20,733 bases of DNA from a virus, in IMG/VR virus record IMGVR_UViG_3300028175_000457, positions 1 to 20,733 of that record. One strand, 5' to 3'. The position numbers and the translations under genes were made by a program. Of the stretch, positions 5,028 to 13,288 are shown one piece after another. The notes under the pieces are model-generated. The model ran no database searches, was not told the DNA's origin, and saw nothing but the letters and a program-made list of their open reading frames with translations. Positions within the stretch are counted from its first letter, which is position 1. Each line of letters opens with the position of its first letter.

Positions 5028-7567
5028 TTTAAAGTTATAAACTCACATCCTCTATTTACTAATTCTTGATTATTTTCTTTGATATAATCAAAGAAGTTCC
5101 ATGCCAATACCAATATATTATCTGGTGGATTCTCATCTAATACACCATTTTTACCTTGAATCGGTATTCTTACTCCAGGTAACAACTTACCATGTTTTAG
5201 TTCATTATCTTCTATAATATAATCAATGGAGTTACTATCTATTCCATAATAATTTAAAACAGTTGTAGCCTTTGCTGGTGAACCATAACCTACTATTGAC
5301 TTACCACCATCTTTAAGAGTTTTAATTTTAGAAATTGAATCTTCTTTACACTTCTCTACTTTTCGTGCAAATTCTTTATAAGTTTCTAACTTGTCTAATC
5401 CAAATTCTCTTTCTTTCTTTATAAATTCAGATACGGATGAATTAACGAGATGATCTTGAGTACCCACATAAACTCTTATTGAACCACCATGAGTATCAAC
5501 ATTTTCTACATTTAAAATTTGCAATCCAAGATTTTTAAAGAAATTATTAAGTGATAAAACACTCCAATAGTTATAATGTTCGTGATAAATATTATCAAAA
5601 GTTACATCCTTTAATGTATCATACAAATACTGAACTTCGATTACAAAATGACCATCCGGTTTCATTATCTGAAATGCATTTCTGGTAATCTGTTCGAGAT
5701 TATCTGAATGTGCAAATACATTAAATGCCGTTACTAAATCTACCTCTTGTTTAATCTGACTTATAGTAGAATCATCTTCAAAATATCCATTGATAGTTGG
5801 AACTCCATTTTGTTCTGCAAGATAGGATAAGTTCTTTGCAGGTTCAACTCCACATACACTTATACCTTTCTCTTGAAGTGGTTTTAGAAACACCCCATCA
5901 TTACTACCAATATCAACCACAAGAGAACCTTCTTCCAAACCAAATTGTTCTGTAAGTGAATCAGCGGCATCTGAAAAGTGTTTTCTAAATGTTTCTGCAG
6001 TAGATGATACATATAGATACTCATTAAACATTTTCTCTCTTGGAACTGAATGAGATAATTGACAATTATAACATTCAGGACAATAGTTCATTTGTAATGG
6101 ATATAATTCATCTTCTTGATTTTCATCATTCAATAAATTATTTGCCAATGGTGAATTTCCAAGTGATACAACACATTCCAATCTTGAATTACCACAACTC
6201 CTACATTCTGGTTTATAATGTTTAAGTAATTCAACTCTCATTCTTTCGTCCACTAACTCATATGGTATTGTATGTTTACCAAAGTTTTCATGTTCTCTCT
6301 CGCCATTCACAAGATTTAGAAACAATGAATCTTCAAGGAATACCATTGTATGTGCAACTTGTGGTTCAGTTACTACCACATCACCTGGTTCCATAAGTTG
6401 AGTAGTCATTGGAGCGTTAGGTGTTTTCAAATCTTTAAACACACTAATATATCTACCACTAATCAAGATACACTTTTGTTGTTGTATTGGATGCCAATGG
6501 TTAGCTCTTACCGTACCTTTTTTAGACTCTATCCAACCAATCCAATTAATAGGTTCAGGTAACTCGTAATTAGTAATACGACCTCGTTCATCTACAAACT
6601 CTTTACCACCAGCAAATTTATATTCCAATACATCTCTTGAAACTGAACTATCTGACCATGCATCAATCATACCTTTTATATCATCTCGAATATTATTTCT
6701 AAACTCAAATCCAGTATCAAGTAGTTTTCTATTTGATAAAGTATAACCAAGATTAGGAATCTCATCATCGGTTTCTGTTAAGTCAAGAGCAGGAACAAAC
6801 TCTTTACAAATATCAGCGACTTGTTTAACTGACATATTCTCATTTCGTAAGTGAAATGTCTCTCTTTGAATATCATCTCGTTCTGCCATAAATTTCATAC
6901 AACGAGCTACATCAAACAATGATACAAGTGATTTCCATTGAACACCACCGCCGAATAGTTTTATTGGATTACCAGTTGCTGCCATTTTAGAAAATAGATT
7001 AGGCATTATATTAATTCTCATAGAATCCCCACCATAACCATAAACAGAACCTAATCTCAATACTATATAATTAACTGCTGATTTTCCTAAATCTATTTCT
7101 GACTGAACCTTTCCTTTTGAATAAGTTAATATTGGACAAGTTTTTTCATCCTCAGGTATATCAAAAAGAGTTTCGTCCAATCCTTCGTAAACAACATGAG
7201 TTGATGGAAATATAACTTTTGTATTCTCACCAACCGACTCGATTACATTACTTGTTCCGGTAACCCCAACCTCACGAATTTCTCTATCTTGTTTATCATT
7301 GGATTCGGCCTTTACATAAGCAACATCAGTAACTCCACCGAGATGATATACTACATCCGCATCTTTTAATAAACCTTTAAAAAATTTCTTATCTAATAAA
7401 TCTGATTGGTGGTATTTAAATCCCCAAGATTTTAACTCTTTTACTCTTTCGGGTAAAAATTTACGATCTACAATATGTACTTCATGTTGTAAATTTTCTT
7501 CTATGTATAGTTTAGATAATTGTGTACCAATATAACCCAAACCACCTGTTATGACTATTTTTGACAT
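5024..7567 (-). CDS. Three-domain fusion: SDR sugar epimerase/dehydratase + cupin + C-methyltransferase
   Basis: 847 aa from the ATG at 7567; residue numbers here count from the alternative ATG at 7576. Domain 1 (about 4-310) is an extended SDR with VITGGLGYIGT, PSTHVVY (124-130), Y152-S-K-G-K156 and RLGSVYG. Domain 2 (about 325-450) is a cupin related to dTDP-sugar 3,5-epimerase or WxcM-like isomerases, with NHWHP (359-363), EPGDVV and AHT (408-410). Domain 3 (about 455-850) is a sugar C-methyltransferase of the TylC3 type. It has a zinc site (C458/C461, C499/C502), GNSPLANNLL, the SAM loop VVDIGSNDG (553-561), YHEHYNYWS, and a C-terminal part with VGYGSPAKATTVLN and PGVRIPI. Known relatives of domain 3 methylate C3 of 4-keto-deoxysugars, so the protein may epimerise and branch one NDP-sugar. 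Having all three in one chain is unusual. The reading frame is intact. Confidence 0.85.
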   Translation of the reverse strand: MSKIVITGGLGYIGTQLSKLYIEENLQHEVHIVDRKFLPERVKELKSWGFKYHQSDLLDKKFFKGLLKDADVVYHLGGVTDVAYVKAESNDKQDREIREVGVTGTSNVIESVGENTKVIFPSTHVVYEGLDETLFDIPEDEKTCPILTYSKGKVQSEIDLGKSAVNYIVLRLGSVYGYGGDSMRINIMPNLFSKMAATGNPIKLFGGGVQWKSLVSLFDVARCMKFMAERDDIQRETFHLRNENMSVKQVADICKEFVPALDLTETDDEIPNLGYTLSNRKLLDTGFEFRNNIRDDIKGMIDAWSDSSVSRDVLEYKFAGGKEFVDERGRITNYELPEPINWIGWIESKKGTVRANHWHPIQQQKCILISGRYISVFKDLKTPNAPMTTQLMEPGDVVVTEPQVAHTMVFLEDSLFLNLVNGEREHENFGKHTIPYELVDERMRVELLKHYKPECRSCGNSRLECVVSLGNSPLANNLLNDENQEDELYPLQMNYCPECYNCQLSHSVPREKMFNEYLYVSSTAETFRKHFSDAADSLTEQFGLEEGSLVVDIGSNDGVFLKPLQEKGISVCGVEPAKNLSYLAEQNGVPTINGYFEDDSTISQIKQEVDLVTAFNVFAHSDNLEQITRNAFQIMKPDGHFVIEVQYLYDTLKDVTFDNIYHEHYNYWSVLSLNNFFKNLGLQILNVENVDTHGGSIRVYVGTQDHLVNSSVSEFIKKEREFGLDKLETYKEFARKVEKCKEDSISKIKTLKDGGKSIVGYGSPAKATTVLNYYGIDSNSIDYIIEDNELKHGKLLPGVRIPIQGKNGVLDENPPDNILVLAWNFFDYIKENNQELVNRGCEFITLK

Positions 7568-7568
7568 C

Positions 7569-8294
7569 TTATTCATTCTCCCAATTTATAAAATTTGATA
7601 ACCAAGGAATCTCCCCATGTGTAGAATAACCAGGTATAGGACTAATCAATTTTCTACCCTTTCCAGTCAACCCATACACCCACATAGAATGATCATAAGC
7701 CTTACCAGTCTCTTCATGTGTTTCGGGATGAAATCCAGATGTATATTCGCGAATTATAGATGCATCTTCTTTTAAAGTTTTTACTTTAGACGCAAAAGTA
7801 AGCGTTGTACTATTTGTTATTTTCCAATGAGTTGATTTACTACAATAAACTCTTGTCTCTTCGGGACCTCCTATATTAAATTTATTCCCACCATCTTCTG
7901 CTAGAATATATTTATCTGGATGGTCATATAATGTTACATAATCACTTTCCAACTCAAACCCCTCAAGTAAAATCTTTGCTGAATTTCCCCTATGTAGATA
8001 ATCATCTTCTAAAAAATAAACAATCGTTTCATCTTCAAGTAAAAGTGCTTGCTCAAATAGTAATGTAAAACTACCCGCGTTACCACCCTTAATATTAGTT
8101 CTCTGAATTTTACTAATTGGAACATATTTTTTTACCATTTCAAATGTATCATCGGAAACATTATCAGCGATTATATCAATATCCTTCCCAAAATGTTTAA
8201 CACAATTTTTTAAACAATTTTCATTATTAACATAATCAGGTTTAACTTTATTATAACCAGCATCAGATATTCTATAAAAAACTCGTAAGCTCAT
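7569..8294 (-). CDS. Putative GT-A glycosyltransferase with an LEDD motif
   Basis: 241 aa. IIADNVSDDTFEMVKKY (41-57) parallels the nucleotide-binding strand and loop of GT2 enzymes. YFLEDDYLHRGNS (93-105) supplies the acidic motif expected for metal and sugar-phosphate binding. A His-rich region near the end (GFHPETHEETGKAYDHSMW) may form the acceptor side. The layout is that of a compact GT-A fold without membrane segments. It sits between gmd and the SDR-cupin-methyltransferase fusion, which supports a role in glycan building. The start at 8294 has GGAATAAGAA before it, a moderate ribosome binding site, and lies 3 bp from the end of gmd. I cannot name the family, donor or linkage. A sugar-phosphate-binding protein without transferase activity is possible but less likely. 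Confidence 0.6.
   Translation of the reverse strand: MSLRVFYRISDAGYNKVKPDYVNNENCLKNCVKHFGKDIDIIADNVSDDTFEMVKKYVPISKIQRTNIKGGNAGSFTLLFEQALLLEDETIVYFLEDDYLHRGNSAKILLEGFELESDYVTLYDHPDKYILAEDGGNKFNIGGPEETRVYCSKSTHWKITNSTTLTFASKVKTLKEDASIIREYTSGFHPETHEETGKAYDHSMWVYGLTGKGRKLISPIPGYSTHGEIPWLSNFINWENE
7578..7582 (-). promoter_or_regulatory. RBS deciding the start of the fusion gene
   Basis: GGGAG lies only 1 nt before the ATG at 7576 but 10 nt before the in-frame ATG at 7567. The latter gives MSKIVITGG, a normal SDR N-terminus, and is preferred. Confidence 0.5.
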
Positions 8295-8297
8295 TTC

Positions 8298-9257
8298 TTA
8301 TTCCGATAAACGAGTTATATCACTACTAACCATTTTACTAACTAACTCTTCGAAAGTTGTTTTTGGTTGCCACCCCAACACATCTTTAGCCTTTGTAGCA
8401 TCTCCAGCCAAGTAAAATACATCCGCTGGTCTCATATATCTTGGATCCTGTCCAACATATTTACTCCAATCCGTTATACCAATATTTTTAAATGAACAAT
8501 CTAAAAATTCCCCAAGAGAATGTGTTTTTCCAGTCGCAACAACATAATCGTCTGGTTTATCCTGTTGCATCATTAACCACATTGATTCAACATAATCTGG
8601 AGAATATCCCCAATCTCTTTTAGTATCCAAATTACCCAACACAACCTTATCTTGTAATCCCAACTGTATTCTAGCAACCCCATCTGTAATCTTTCGAGTT
8701 ACAAATTCTATCCCCCTACGTTCTGATTCATGATTAAACAATATTCCGCAAACATTAAACATATCATAAGATTCACGATAATTTGTAGTAATCCAATGGC
8801 CATAAAGTTTGGCAACCCCATAAGGGCTTCTTGGATAAAATGGTGTATTTTCATTTGCAAACTTCTCCATCTTACCAAACATTTCTGATGTAGAAGCTTG
8901 GTAAAACTTAATTGGTTTTCCATACTCTCTTATAGCTTCTAACATTCTAAGCACACCAAGACCTGTAACATCACTTGTTTGTTCTGGTGTATTCCAACTC
9001 TCACCAACAAATGATTGAGATGCTAAGTTATAAATTTCATCTGGATCGGACTCCCTCAAACACCTTAACAATGAATTTTGATCTGACAAGTCTCCATTGA
9101 TAAAATTTATCTTACCTTCAAGATGATATGTATTTATTCTATTTTTAGATGAAGAACGCCTTTCCATACCATATACTTTATAACCTTTACTTAAAAGTAA
9201 ATCAGCTAAGTGACTACCGTCCATCCCATTTATACCTGTTATTAATGCTCTTTTCAT
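8298..9257 (-). CDS. gmd: GDP-mannose 4,6-dehydratase
   Basis: 319 aa. It converts GDP-D-mannose to GDP-4-keto-6-deoxy-D-mannose in the cytoplasm, the branch point to GDP-L-fucose, GDP-rhamnose, GDP-perosamine and related sugars. Clear signatures run through the whole protein: ITGINGMDGSHLAD (6-19, NADP loop with the GMD-specific D after M), NLASQSFVGESW (77-88), QASTSEMFG (120-128), YPRSPYGVAKLYGHW (141-155, with Y146 and K150 catalytic), FNHESERRG, FVTRKI and NLDTKRDWGY. It is slightly shorter than the usual 345-370 aa. No GDP-fucose synthase or perosamine aminotransferase is recognisable in the window, so the next step must come from the host, from elsewhere in this genome, or from one of the SDR-type neighbours. 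AGGT 9 nt upstream supports the start; a 21-bp gap separates it from the methyltransferase gene. Confidence 0.95.
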   Translation of the reverse strand: MKRALITGINGMDGSHLADLLLSKGYKVYGMERRSSSKNRINTYHLEGKINFINGDLSDQNSLLRCLRESDPDEIYNLASQSFVGESWNTPEQTSDVTGLGVLRMLEAIREYGKPIKFYQASTSEMFGKMEKFANENTPFYPRSPYGVAKLYGHWITTNYRESYDMFNVCGILFNHESERRGIEFVTRKITDGVARIQLGLQDKVVLGNLDTKRDWGYSPDYVESMWLMMQQDKPDDYVVATGKTHSLGEFLDCSFKNIGITDWSKYVGQDPRYMRPADVFYLAGDATKAKDVLGWQPKTTFEELVSKMVSSDITRLSE

Positions 9258-9278
9258 AATTCTATTACCTATAATTAA

Positions 9279-9848
9279 TTAAAATCTATATACAGCCAAT
9301 ACATCATCTGCTTTTGTCTGAATATTATCACCTATAAAAATTTCATCGAAATTATCCAATGATTCAAAGTGTTCCCTAACACCTTCTTCACTTATGTGCC
9401 CAACATCTTCAATAACATATATTCCACCTGGATTCATTTTTGACTTAAATATATTAAAGGTTGCTGTTTGATCTTGATACCAATGAGAAGCATCATCAAT
9501 TATTATATCAAATGTTGGATTTTCCAACATAGACAAATATTTTAGTATATCTGGTTTAGTAGCATCACCAAACATAACAATCATATTATCAGTTAGGCGA
9601 TTTTTCTGAAATTCTCTATCTTGATTATCTATTCCATATATACAAGAATCTGAAGAAAAATATTCTTGCCACATACTCAATGATTCACCATAGGCTATAC
9701 CAATTTCTAATATGTTAATTGGTTTATTTCTAAATTTAGAAAACAACATTTCGTACTTTTCAATATAGCTATGTATTGTACCCTTATCCCCATGTCCAAC
9801 ATTACCAGATTGTTTATAATTTTGATAAATTTCTTTTAATGATTTCAT
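9279..9848 (-). CDS. SAM-dependent sugar O-methyltransferase-like protein (MycE/CmcI-like)
   Basis: 189 aa from the ATG at 9848. GHGDKGTIHSYIEKYE (18-33) is a substrate-side motif typical of MycE/CmcI-type enzymes. LEIGIAYGESLSMW (47-60) is the SAM-binding motif I. YGIDNQ (71-76) ends the second strand, IIIDDASHWYQDQ (115-127) holds acidic residues used for metal or substrate binding, and GGIYVIEDV (141-149) closes the fold. The best-known relatives O-methylate sugars on macrolides or sit in cephamycin biosynthesis. In this cluster, methylation of a glycosyl residue or nucleotide sugar is the natural guess. An upstream in-frame ATG at 9872 was passed over because AAGG lies 6 nt before 9848 and the ATGA overlap with the upstream gene fits the local pattern. 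Confidence 0.75.
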   Translation of the reverse strand: MKSLKEIYQNYKQSGNVGHGDKGTIHSYIEKYEMLFSKFRNKPINILEIGIAYGESLSMWQEYFSSDSCIYGIDNQDREFQKNRLTDNMIVMFGDATKPDILKYLSMLENPTFDIIIDDASHWYQDQTATFNIFKSKMNPGGIYVIEDVGHISEEGVREHFESLDNFDEIFIGDNIQTKADDVLAVYRF

Positions 9849-10831
9849 TTTGTACCTTTTATTTTTTCCCAAACATCATCCCAAGTATAAAATTTAAAAT
9901 TGGGATTAAATATATTAGCATCATTTATCTTACAAAATTCATTTGCTATCGTATACCAATCAGTTGACTTTCGTTTATCATCTATATAATTTACATCATT
10001 TTCACCTAATATCCAAGATCTTTTTTTAGGATGTTTTCTATTATGTACAATTAAAATATTCCTAAAATGATATTGTGGTATATCGGGTAAAACTTTTTGA
10101 GCCATATGACCTAAAGCAGTATCATCAATAAAAAATGTACCTCTTGGTATATTTACTCCAGACTTAACAGCATCTGAACTTATCACAAATCCACAACCAT
10201 TAAATTTATGTGGTTTTATATTAACAATGTCCAAATCTTCTACTTCATCATTAAATTTATTCATCTCATCAATATTCATTGTATACCTAATACTCCACCA
10301 ATTATCTTCATCATCGTGAATAAATGGTTTATCCGTAAAATCAACATGTTCCAATGGTTTCCAAGAATCATCCCACATTTTATTTATACCAAAAGTTGCT
10401 AAATATTTAGGTGTAGTATTCTTAACTTGTTGATGTAACATATCTAATACTGTAAATGTTTGTTTAGGTATTAAAGCATCAGTTTCACCTTGTATCAATA
10501 CATCAACCTTTGTACAATACTCATCAAGAAACCATCTACGATAATCAGCTATCGTTATAAAATCATCATTAATTCTCCAATGAACTGTGCAGTCAAATGA
10601 ATGATCATATAAAGTATTAGCCATAACTCTGAATTTTTCGGTTAGTTCATCTAATGTAATAATAGATTCATCCACCTTTTCTAGCATCTGATTCACATTA
10701 AATGTAAAATCAACAATTATTTCACTATTATCCAGGTGTTTTAAAGATTGTTTTAAACTTTCAATATATTCTCCTACGATTTCTATCTCGTACCATTGAA
10801 CTAAACAACCTATTGCAAATTTAGTTTTCAT
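9845..10831 (-). CDS. Putative GT-A-like glycosyltransferase, uncharacterised
   Basis: 328 aa. It starts MKTKFAIGCLVQWYEIEIV, an opening strand and helix like those of nucleotide-sugar transferases. YRRWFLDEYC (97-106) followed by VDVLIQGETDALIPKQTF (109-126) has E-T-D where GT-A enzymes carry DxD. Further on are HDDEDNWWSIRY (about 171-182), GCGFVISSDA, and IDDTALGHMAQKVLP, where the two Asp may be the catalytic or acceptor side. No membrane segment or signal peptide is present. The start at 10831 is well supported by AAAGGGTAACT just before the ATG, and it overlaps the gene upstream by 11 bp. Its position between an O-methyltransferase and another transferase supports the call. Function is inferred from motif order and context; I know no characterised homologue. 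Confidence 0.5.
   Translation of the reverse strand: MKTKFAIGCLVQWYEIEIVGEYIESLKQSLKHLDNSEIIVDFTFNVNQMLEKVDESIITLDELTEKFRVMANTLYDHSFDCTVHWRINDDFITIADYRRWFLDEYCTKVDVLIQGETDALIPKQTFTVLDMLHQQVKNTTPKYLATFGINKMWDDSWKPLEHVDFTDKPFIHDDEDNWWSIRYTMNIDEMNKFNDEVEDLDIVNIKPHKFNGCGFVISSDAVKSGVNIPRGTFFIDDTALGHMAQKVLPDIPQYHFRNILIVHNRKHPKKRSWILGENDVNYIDDKRKSTDWYTIANEFCKINDANIFNPNFKFYTWDDVWEKIKGTK
9855..9858 (-). promoter_or_regulatory. RBS deciding the start of the O-methyltransferase gene
   Basis: AAGG on the minus strand, 6 nt before the ATG at 9848. The longer reading from 9872 would overlap the upstream gene by 28 bp and place this motif inside the coding region. Confidence 0.5.
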
Positions 10832-11558
10832 AGTTACCCTTTATTTTATCCCAAGTTTGCTGCATTAAAGGATGTCTCCAACTCTTATCAAAACCATTAA
10901 AATGCCAAACATAACCACAATCAATAAATACTAAATCATTCAATATTTCTTTTCTATCAAAATGTGTTAAATTAAATGTCTTTGGTAAATATTTAACATC
11001 AAATTCTGAACCCTTCACTATATAATTAACTGGTGTTTGATCTGTTCCTTTTGAGATTGTATTTTGTAAATGAATAAGTTGTTCATTATTTTTATCCCAA
11101 AAATCTATAATTCTATTACATATTTTTCTATGTCTTTTTGACATAACTACAAACCCAGTATTAAAATAATCTAACCAATGTATTTCAATATCTTTAAAAA
11201 ACTTTTTATAACCATCCAAACTTTGTTTTACCCAACCTATATTATCTTGATCCATAACAACCGAAAACTTATCTTCTGTTAAATCAAAAAAGTTTGGACA
11301 ATCCCACCTAACCATAGTATCCACATCAATTGCTGCTACCTTATCGCAATTTATACCATTAGCCTCAAGTATATCAAAAACATACCATCTCTGCCATGTG
11401 GGTTTCATAAAACTAGTATCTGATAATGGTTTATCTAAAATAAATAATTCTACATTATTTTTCTTACACCACCATTCCCAAGTATTAAAACAATATTGTT
11501 GATATGAAATATCTACCGCACCAGGCATTGAAGTTATAACTACAATATTTTTACTCAT
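10821..11558 (-). CDS. Putative GT-A glycosyltransferase with DVD motif (GT8/GT34-like)
   Basis: 245 aa. VVITSMPGAVDISYQQYC (6-23) is the first strand and helix, then WQRWYVFDIL (55-64). KVAAIDVDTMVRWDCPNFFDL (73-93) contains the DxD metal motif D78-V-D80 and a following loop very like those of GT8 and GT34 enzymes. YFNTGFVVMSKRHR (131-144) is the typical FNTGF acceptor strand. TDQTPVNY (172-179) gives the D-Q-x-x-x-N pattern of these folds, and VWHFNGFDKSW near the end resembles the terminal H-x-x-G loop that touches the donor phosphate. All of these are present and in order, so a retaining GT-A transferase is likely; the sugar and acceptor are unknown. It overlaps the upstream GT2 gene by 8 bp. 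Confidence 0.7.
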   Translation of the reverse strand: MSKNIVVITSMPGAVDISYQQYCFNTWEWWCKKNNVELFILDKPLSDTSFMKPTWQRWYVFDILEANGINCDKVAAIDVDTMVRWDCPNFFDLTEDKFSVVMDQDNIGWVKQSLDGYKKFFKDIEIHWLDYFNTGFVVMSKRHRKICNRIIDFWDKNNEQLIHLQNTISKGTDQTPVNYIVKGSEFDVKYLPKTFNLTHFDRKEILNDLVFIDCGYVWHFNGFDKSWRHPLMQQTWDKIKGNYEN

Positions 11559-12285
11559 ATCTATACTCAGCCGATAACTTTCTAAATTCCATAAACTTGT
11601 CCATCAATCCCATCGACTCCATATAACCAAACATACCTCTTTCAGCATTTTGACAATAAGTTTGTAAATCTAAATCACTCTTACCACTCTTATATGTATG
11701 AGCAGAATGATGTATCACAGGACATCTATCGACAACACCAACTTTCCAACCTTTTTTCTCACAAATAATACCAGATAAAGCATCTTGTCCCCATCCGTAA
11801 ATTAACTCATCAGGAAATTGTTTAATATGATTTATAAAATCTTTGTGCATAAGTGGTGCTTGAAAATCCACCCACTTGACATCTCGTGTACTATCTGCGT
11901 TCCAACAATGCATGTATTTCCACTTACATTGTTTTTCAACCTGCAATACACACGGCGATATTATTTTATAATCACCATTAAACATCTCCTGTCTAAGAGT
12001 GTTTATAAAATTATCACCTTGAAGTACAAGGTCATTATTTAATGATAATAAACTATCGTAAGTGCCCGACATCGTAAAGAAATCTAAAGCTATATTGAGT
12101 GCACCACCGAAGTATGTATTCTGTCCTGTTTCGTGTGTTGTATATTTAGACTTACCATCATCAGTAGAACCATTATCAATAAGAATCAAATCATAGTCAT
12201 CCCTTTCATGTGGTTTTAAAGCTTCCCACAAATTATCTGTCATCCCAGGAAGATTATGATTATATATAACTGCTAGTGTTTTCAT
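11551..12285 (-). CDS. GT2 family glycosyltransferase
   Basis: 244 aa. LAVIYNHNLPG (4-14) is the opening strand and LILIDNGSTDDG (33-44) the nucleotide-binding motif, as in rhamnosyl- and other GT2 enzymes. YFGGALNIALDFF (58-70) corresponds to the usual G-N-x-G-x-N helix. LLSLNNDLVL (79-88) carries the N-N-D version of the metal motif. QAPLMHKDFINH and YGWGQDALSGI supply the acceptor loop and the catalytic acid region, and VIHHSAHTYKSG ends the domain with His residues often seen there. The protein is a single short domain with no membrane anchor. The ribosome binding site is weak (GGAAAAAATAATTAA). It lies 4 bp downstream of the epimerase gene, which may supply its sugar, though this pairing is only suggested by position. 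Confidence 0.85.
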   Translation of the reverse strand: MKTLAVIYNHNLPGMTDNLWEALKPHERDDYDLILIDNGSTDDGKSKYTTHETGQNTYFGGALNIALDFFTMSGTYDSLLSLNNDLVLQGDNFINTLRQEMFNGDYKIISPCVLQVEKQCKWKYMHCWNADSTRDVKWVDFQAPLMHKDFINHIKQFPDELIYGWGQDALSGIICEKKGWKVGVVDRCPVIHHSAHTYKSGKSDLDLQTYCQNAERGMFGYMESMGLMDKFMEFRKLSAEYRYE

Positions 12286-12289
12286 TTAA

Positions 12290-13279
12290 TTATTTTTTCC
12301 AAAATTCATAAATACCTTTTTCTACTTCATAACTTTCCCAAAATTTTCTTGTATTATTAGGTTGGCTTTGAGCCCAATCCCACATTTGTTTTAATCCATC
12401 ATATAATAATGTTACATCTTCATATTCTAATAACTCTACTGATTTCTGCCATGTTGGATGTGCATTTTTAACTTCATGTCTTGGTTCTTTATGAACCTTT
12501 TTGCCATTTCCTATGACATCTCGTAAAATTTTATTTGCTTCATTGATAGTATAAAATTCCATTCCACCTAAATTAATAATTTGTTTTGAACAATTTTCTT
12601 GAATCCCAGATTTCCATAAAGGTTCAAGGGTATCATCAATAAAACTGAATGCTCTTTTTTGTTCACCATCACCAAAAATTGACATTGGTTCTCCATTCAT
12701 ATACTGACACATCCAAATACCCAAAACATTTCTATATTTATCCCAAATATTTTGTTTAATACCATAAACATTATGTGGTCTAATTATACACCAATCTAAA
12801 CCATGTTGTTCGCCCGCTACTTGAATGTCCATCTCACAAGCATACTTTGCTATACCATACGGGTCAATGGGAGTAGGTACATCTTCTTCATCAAAGGGTG
12901 GGTTGCCGTGCCCATACACCGCCATAGTGGAAGTAAATATTAACCTCTTTATTTCATAATTAATACAACAATTTATTATCTTAGCCGTGGAAATCAAATT
13001 ATTTTTATAATTAAAAGTTCGCATAAAAGGACTTAATCCTTCCGCGGCATAAGCGGCAAAATGATAAACTATATCAGGCATTTCCCTTTCAAAAACATGA
13101 TTTAATTGATCCCCCTCTACCAAATCAAATTTATAAAAACCCACATCTTTATGAACATTATTAATATACCCCCCACTTAAATCATCTATTCCAATAACTT
13201 TATGATCTGTATTTTCTATTATCCAATCAGCCAGCCTTGAACCTAACAAACCAGCTACACCTGTAATTAATATTTTCAT
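12290..13279 (-). CDS. NAD-dependent sugar epimerase (extended SDR, GalE-like)
   Basis: 329 aa. LITGVAGLLGSRLAD (4-18) is the NAD-binding loop, with G7, G10 and G13. IDDLSGG (31-37) follows the second strand, where GalE enzymes have D-N-L. HFAAYAAEG (73-81), FTSTMAVYG (115-123) and Y141-G-I-A-K145 are the catalytic signatures, and RPHNVYG plus FGDGEQKRAFSFIDD are the substrate-side motifs of UDP-glucose 4-epimerases and related enzymes. It probably interconverts a UDP- or other NDP-hexose at C4; a decarboxylase or 4,6-dehydratase activity cannot be excluded. Length is normal for the family. The start at 13279 has AGAGAAAATAA upstream and lies 9 bp after the preceding gene. It sits among transferases and probably feeds one of them. 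Confidence 0.85.
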   Translation of the reverse strand: MKILITGVAGLLGSRLADWIIENTDHKVIGIDDLSGGYINNVHKDVGFYKFDLVEGDQLNHVFEREMPDIVYHFAAYAAEGLSPFMRTFNYKNNLISTAKIINCCINYEIKRLIFTSTMAVYGHGNPPFDEEDVPTPIDPYGIAKYACEMDIQVAGEQHGLDWCIIRPHNVYGIKQNIWDKYRNVLGIWMCQYMNGEPMSIFGDGEQKRAFSFIDDTLEPLWKSGIQENCSKQIINLGGMEFYTINEANKILRDVIGNGKKVHKEPRHEVKNAHPTWQKSVELLEYEDVTLLYDGLKQMWDWAQSQPNNTRKFWESYEVEKGIYEFWKK

Positions 13280-13288
13280 TTATTTTCT

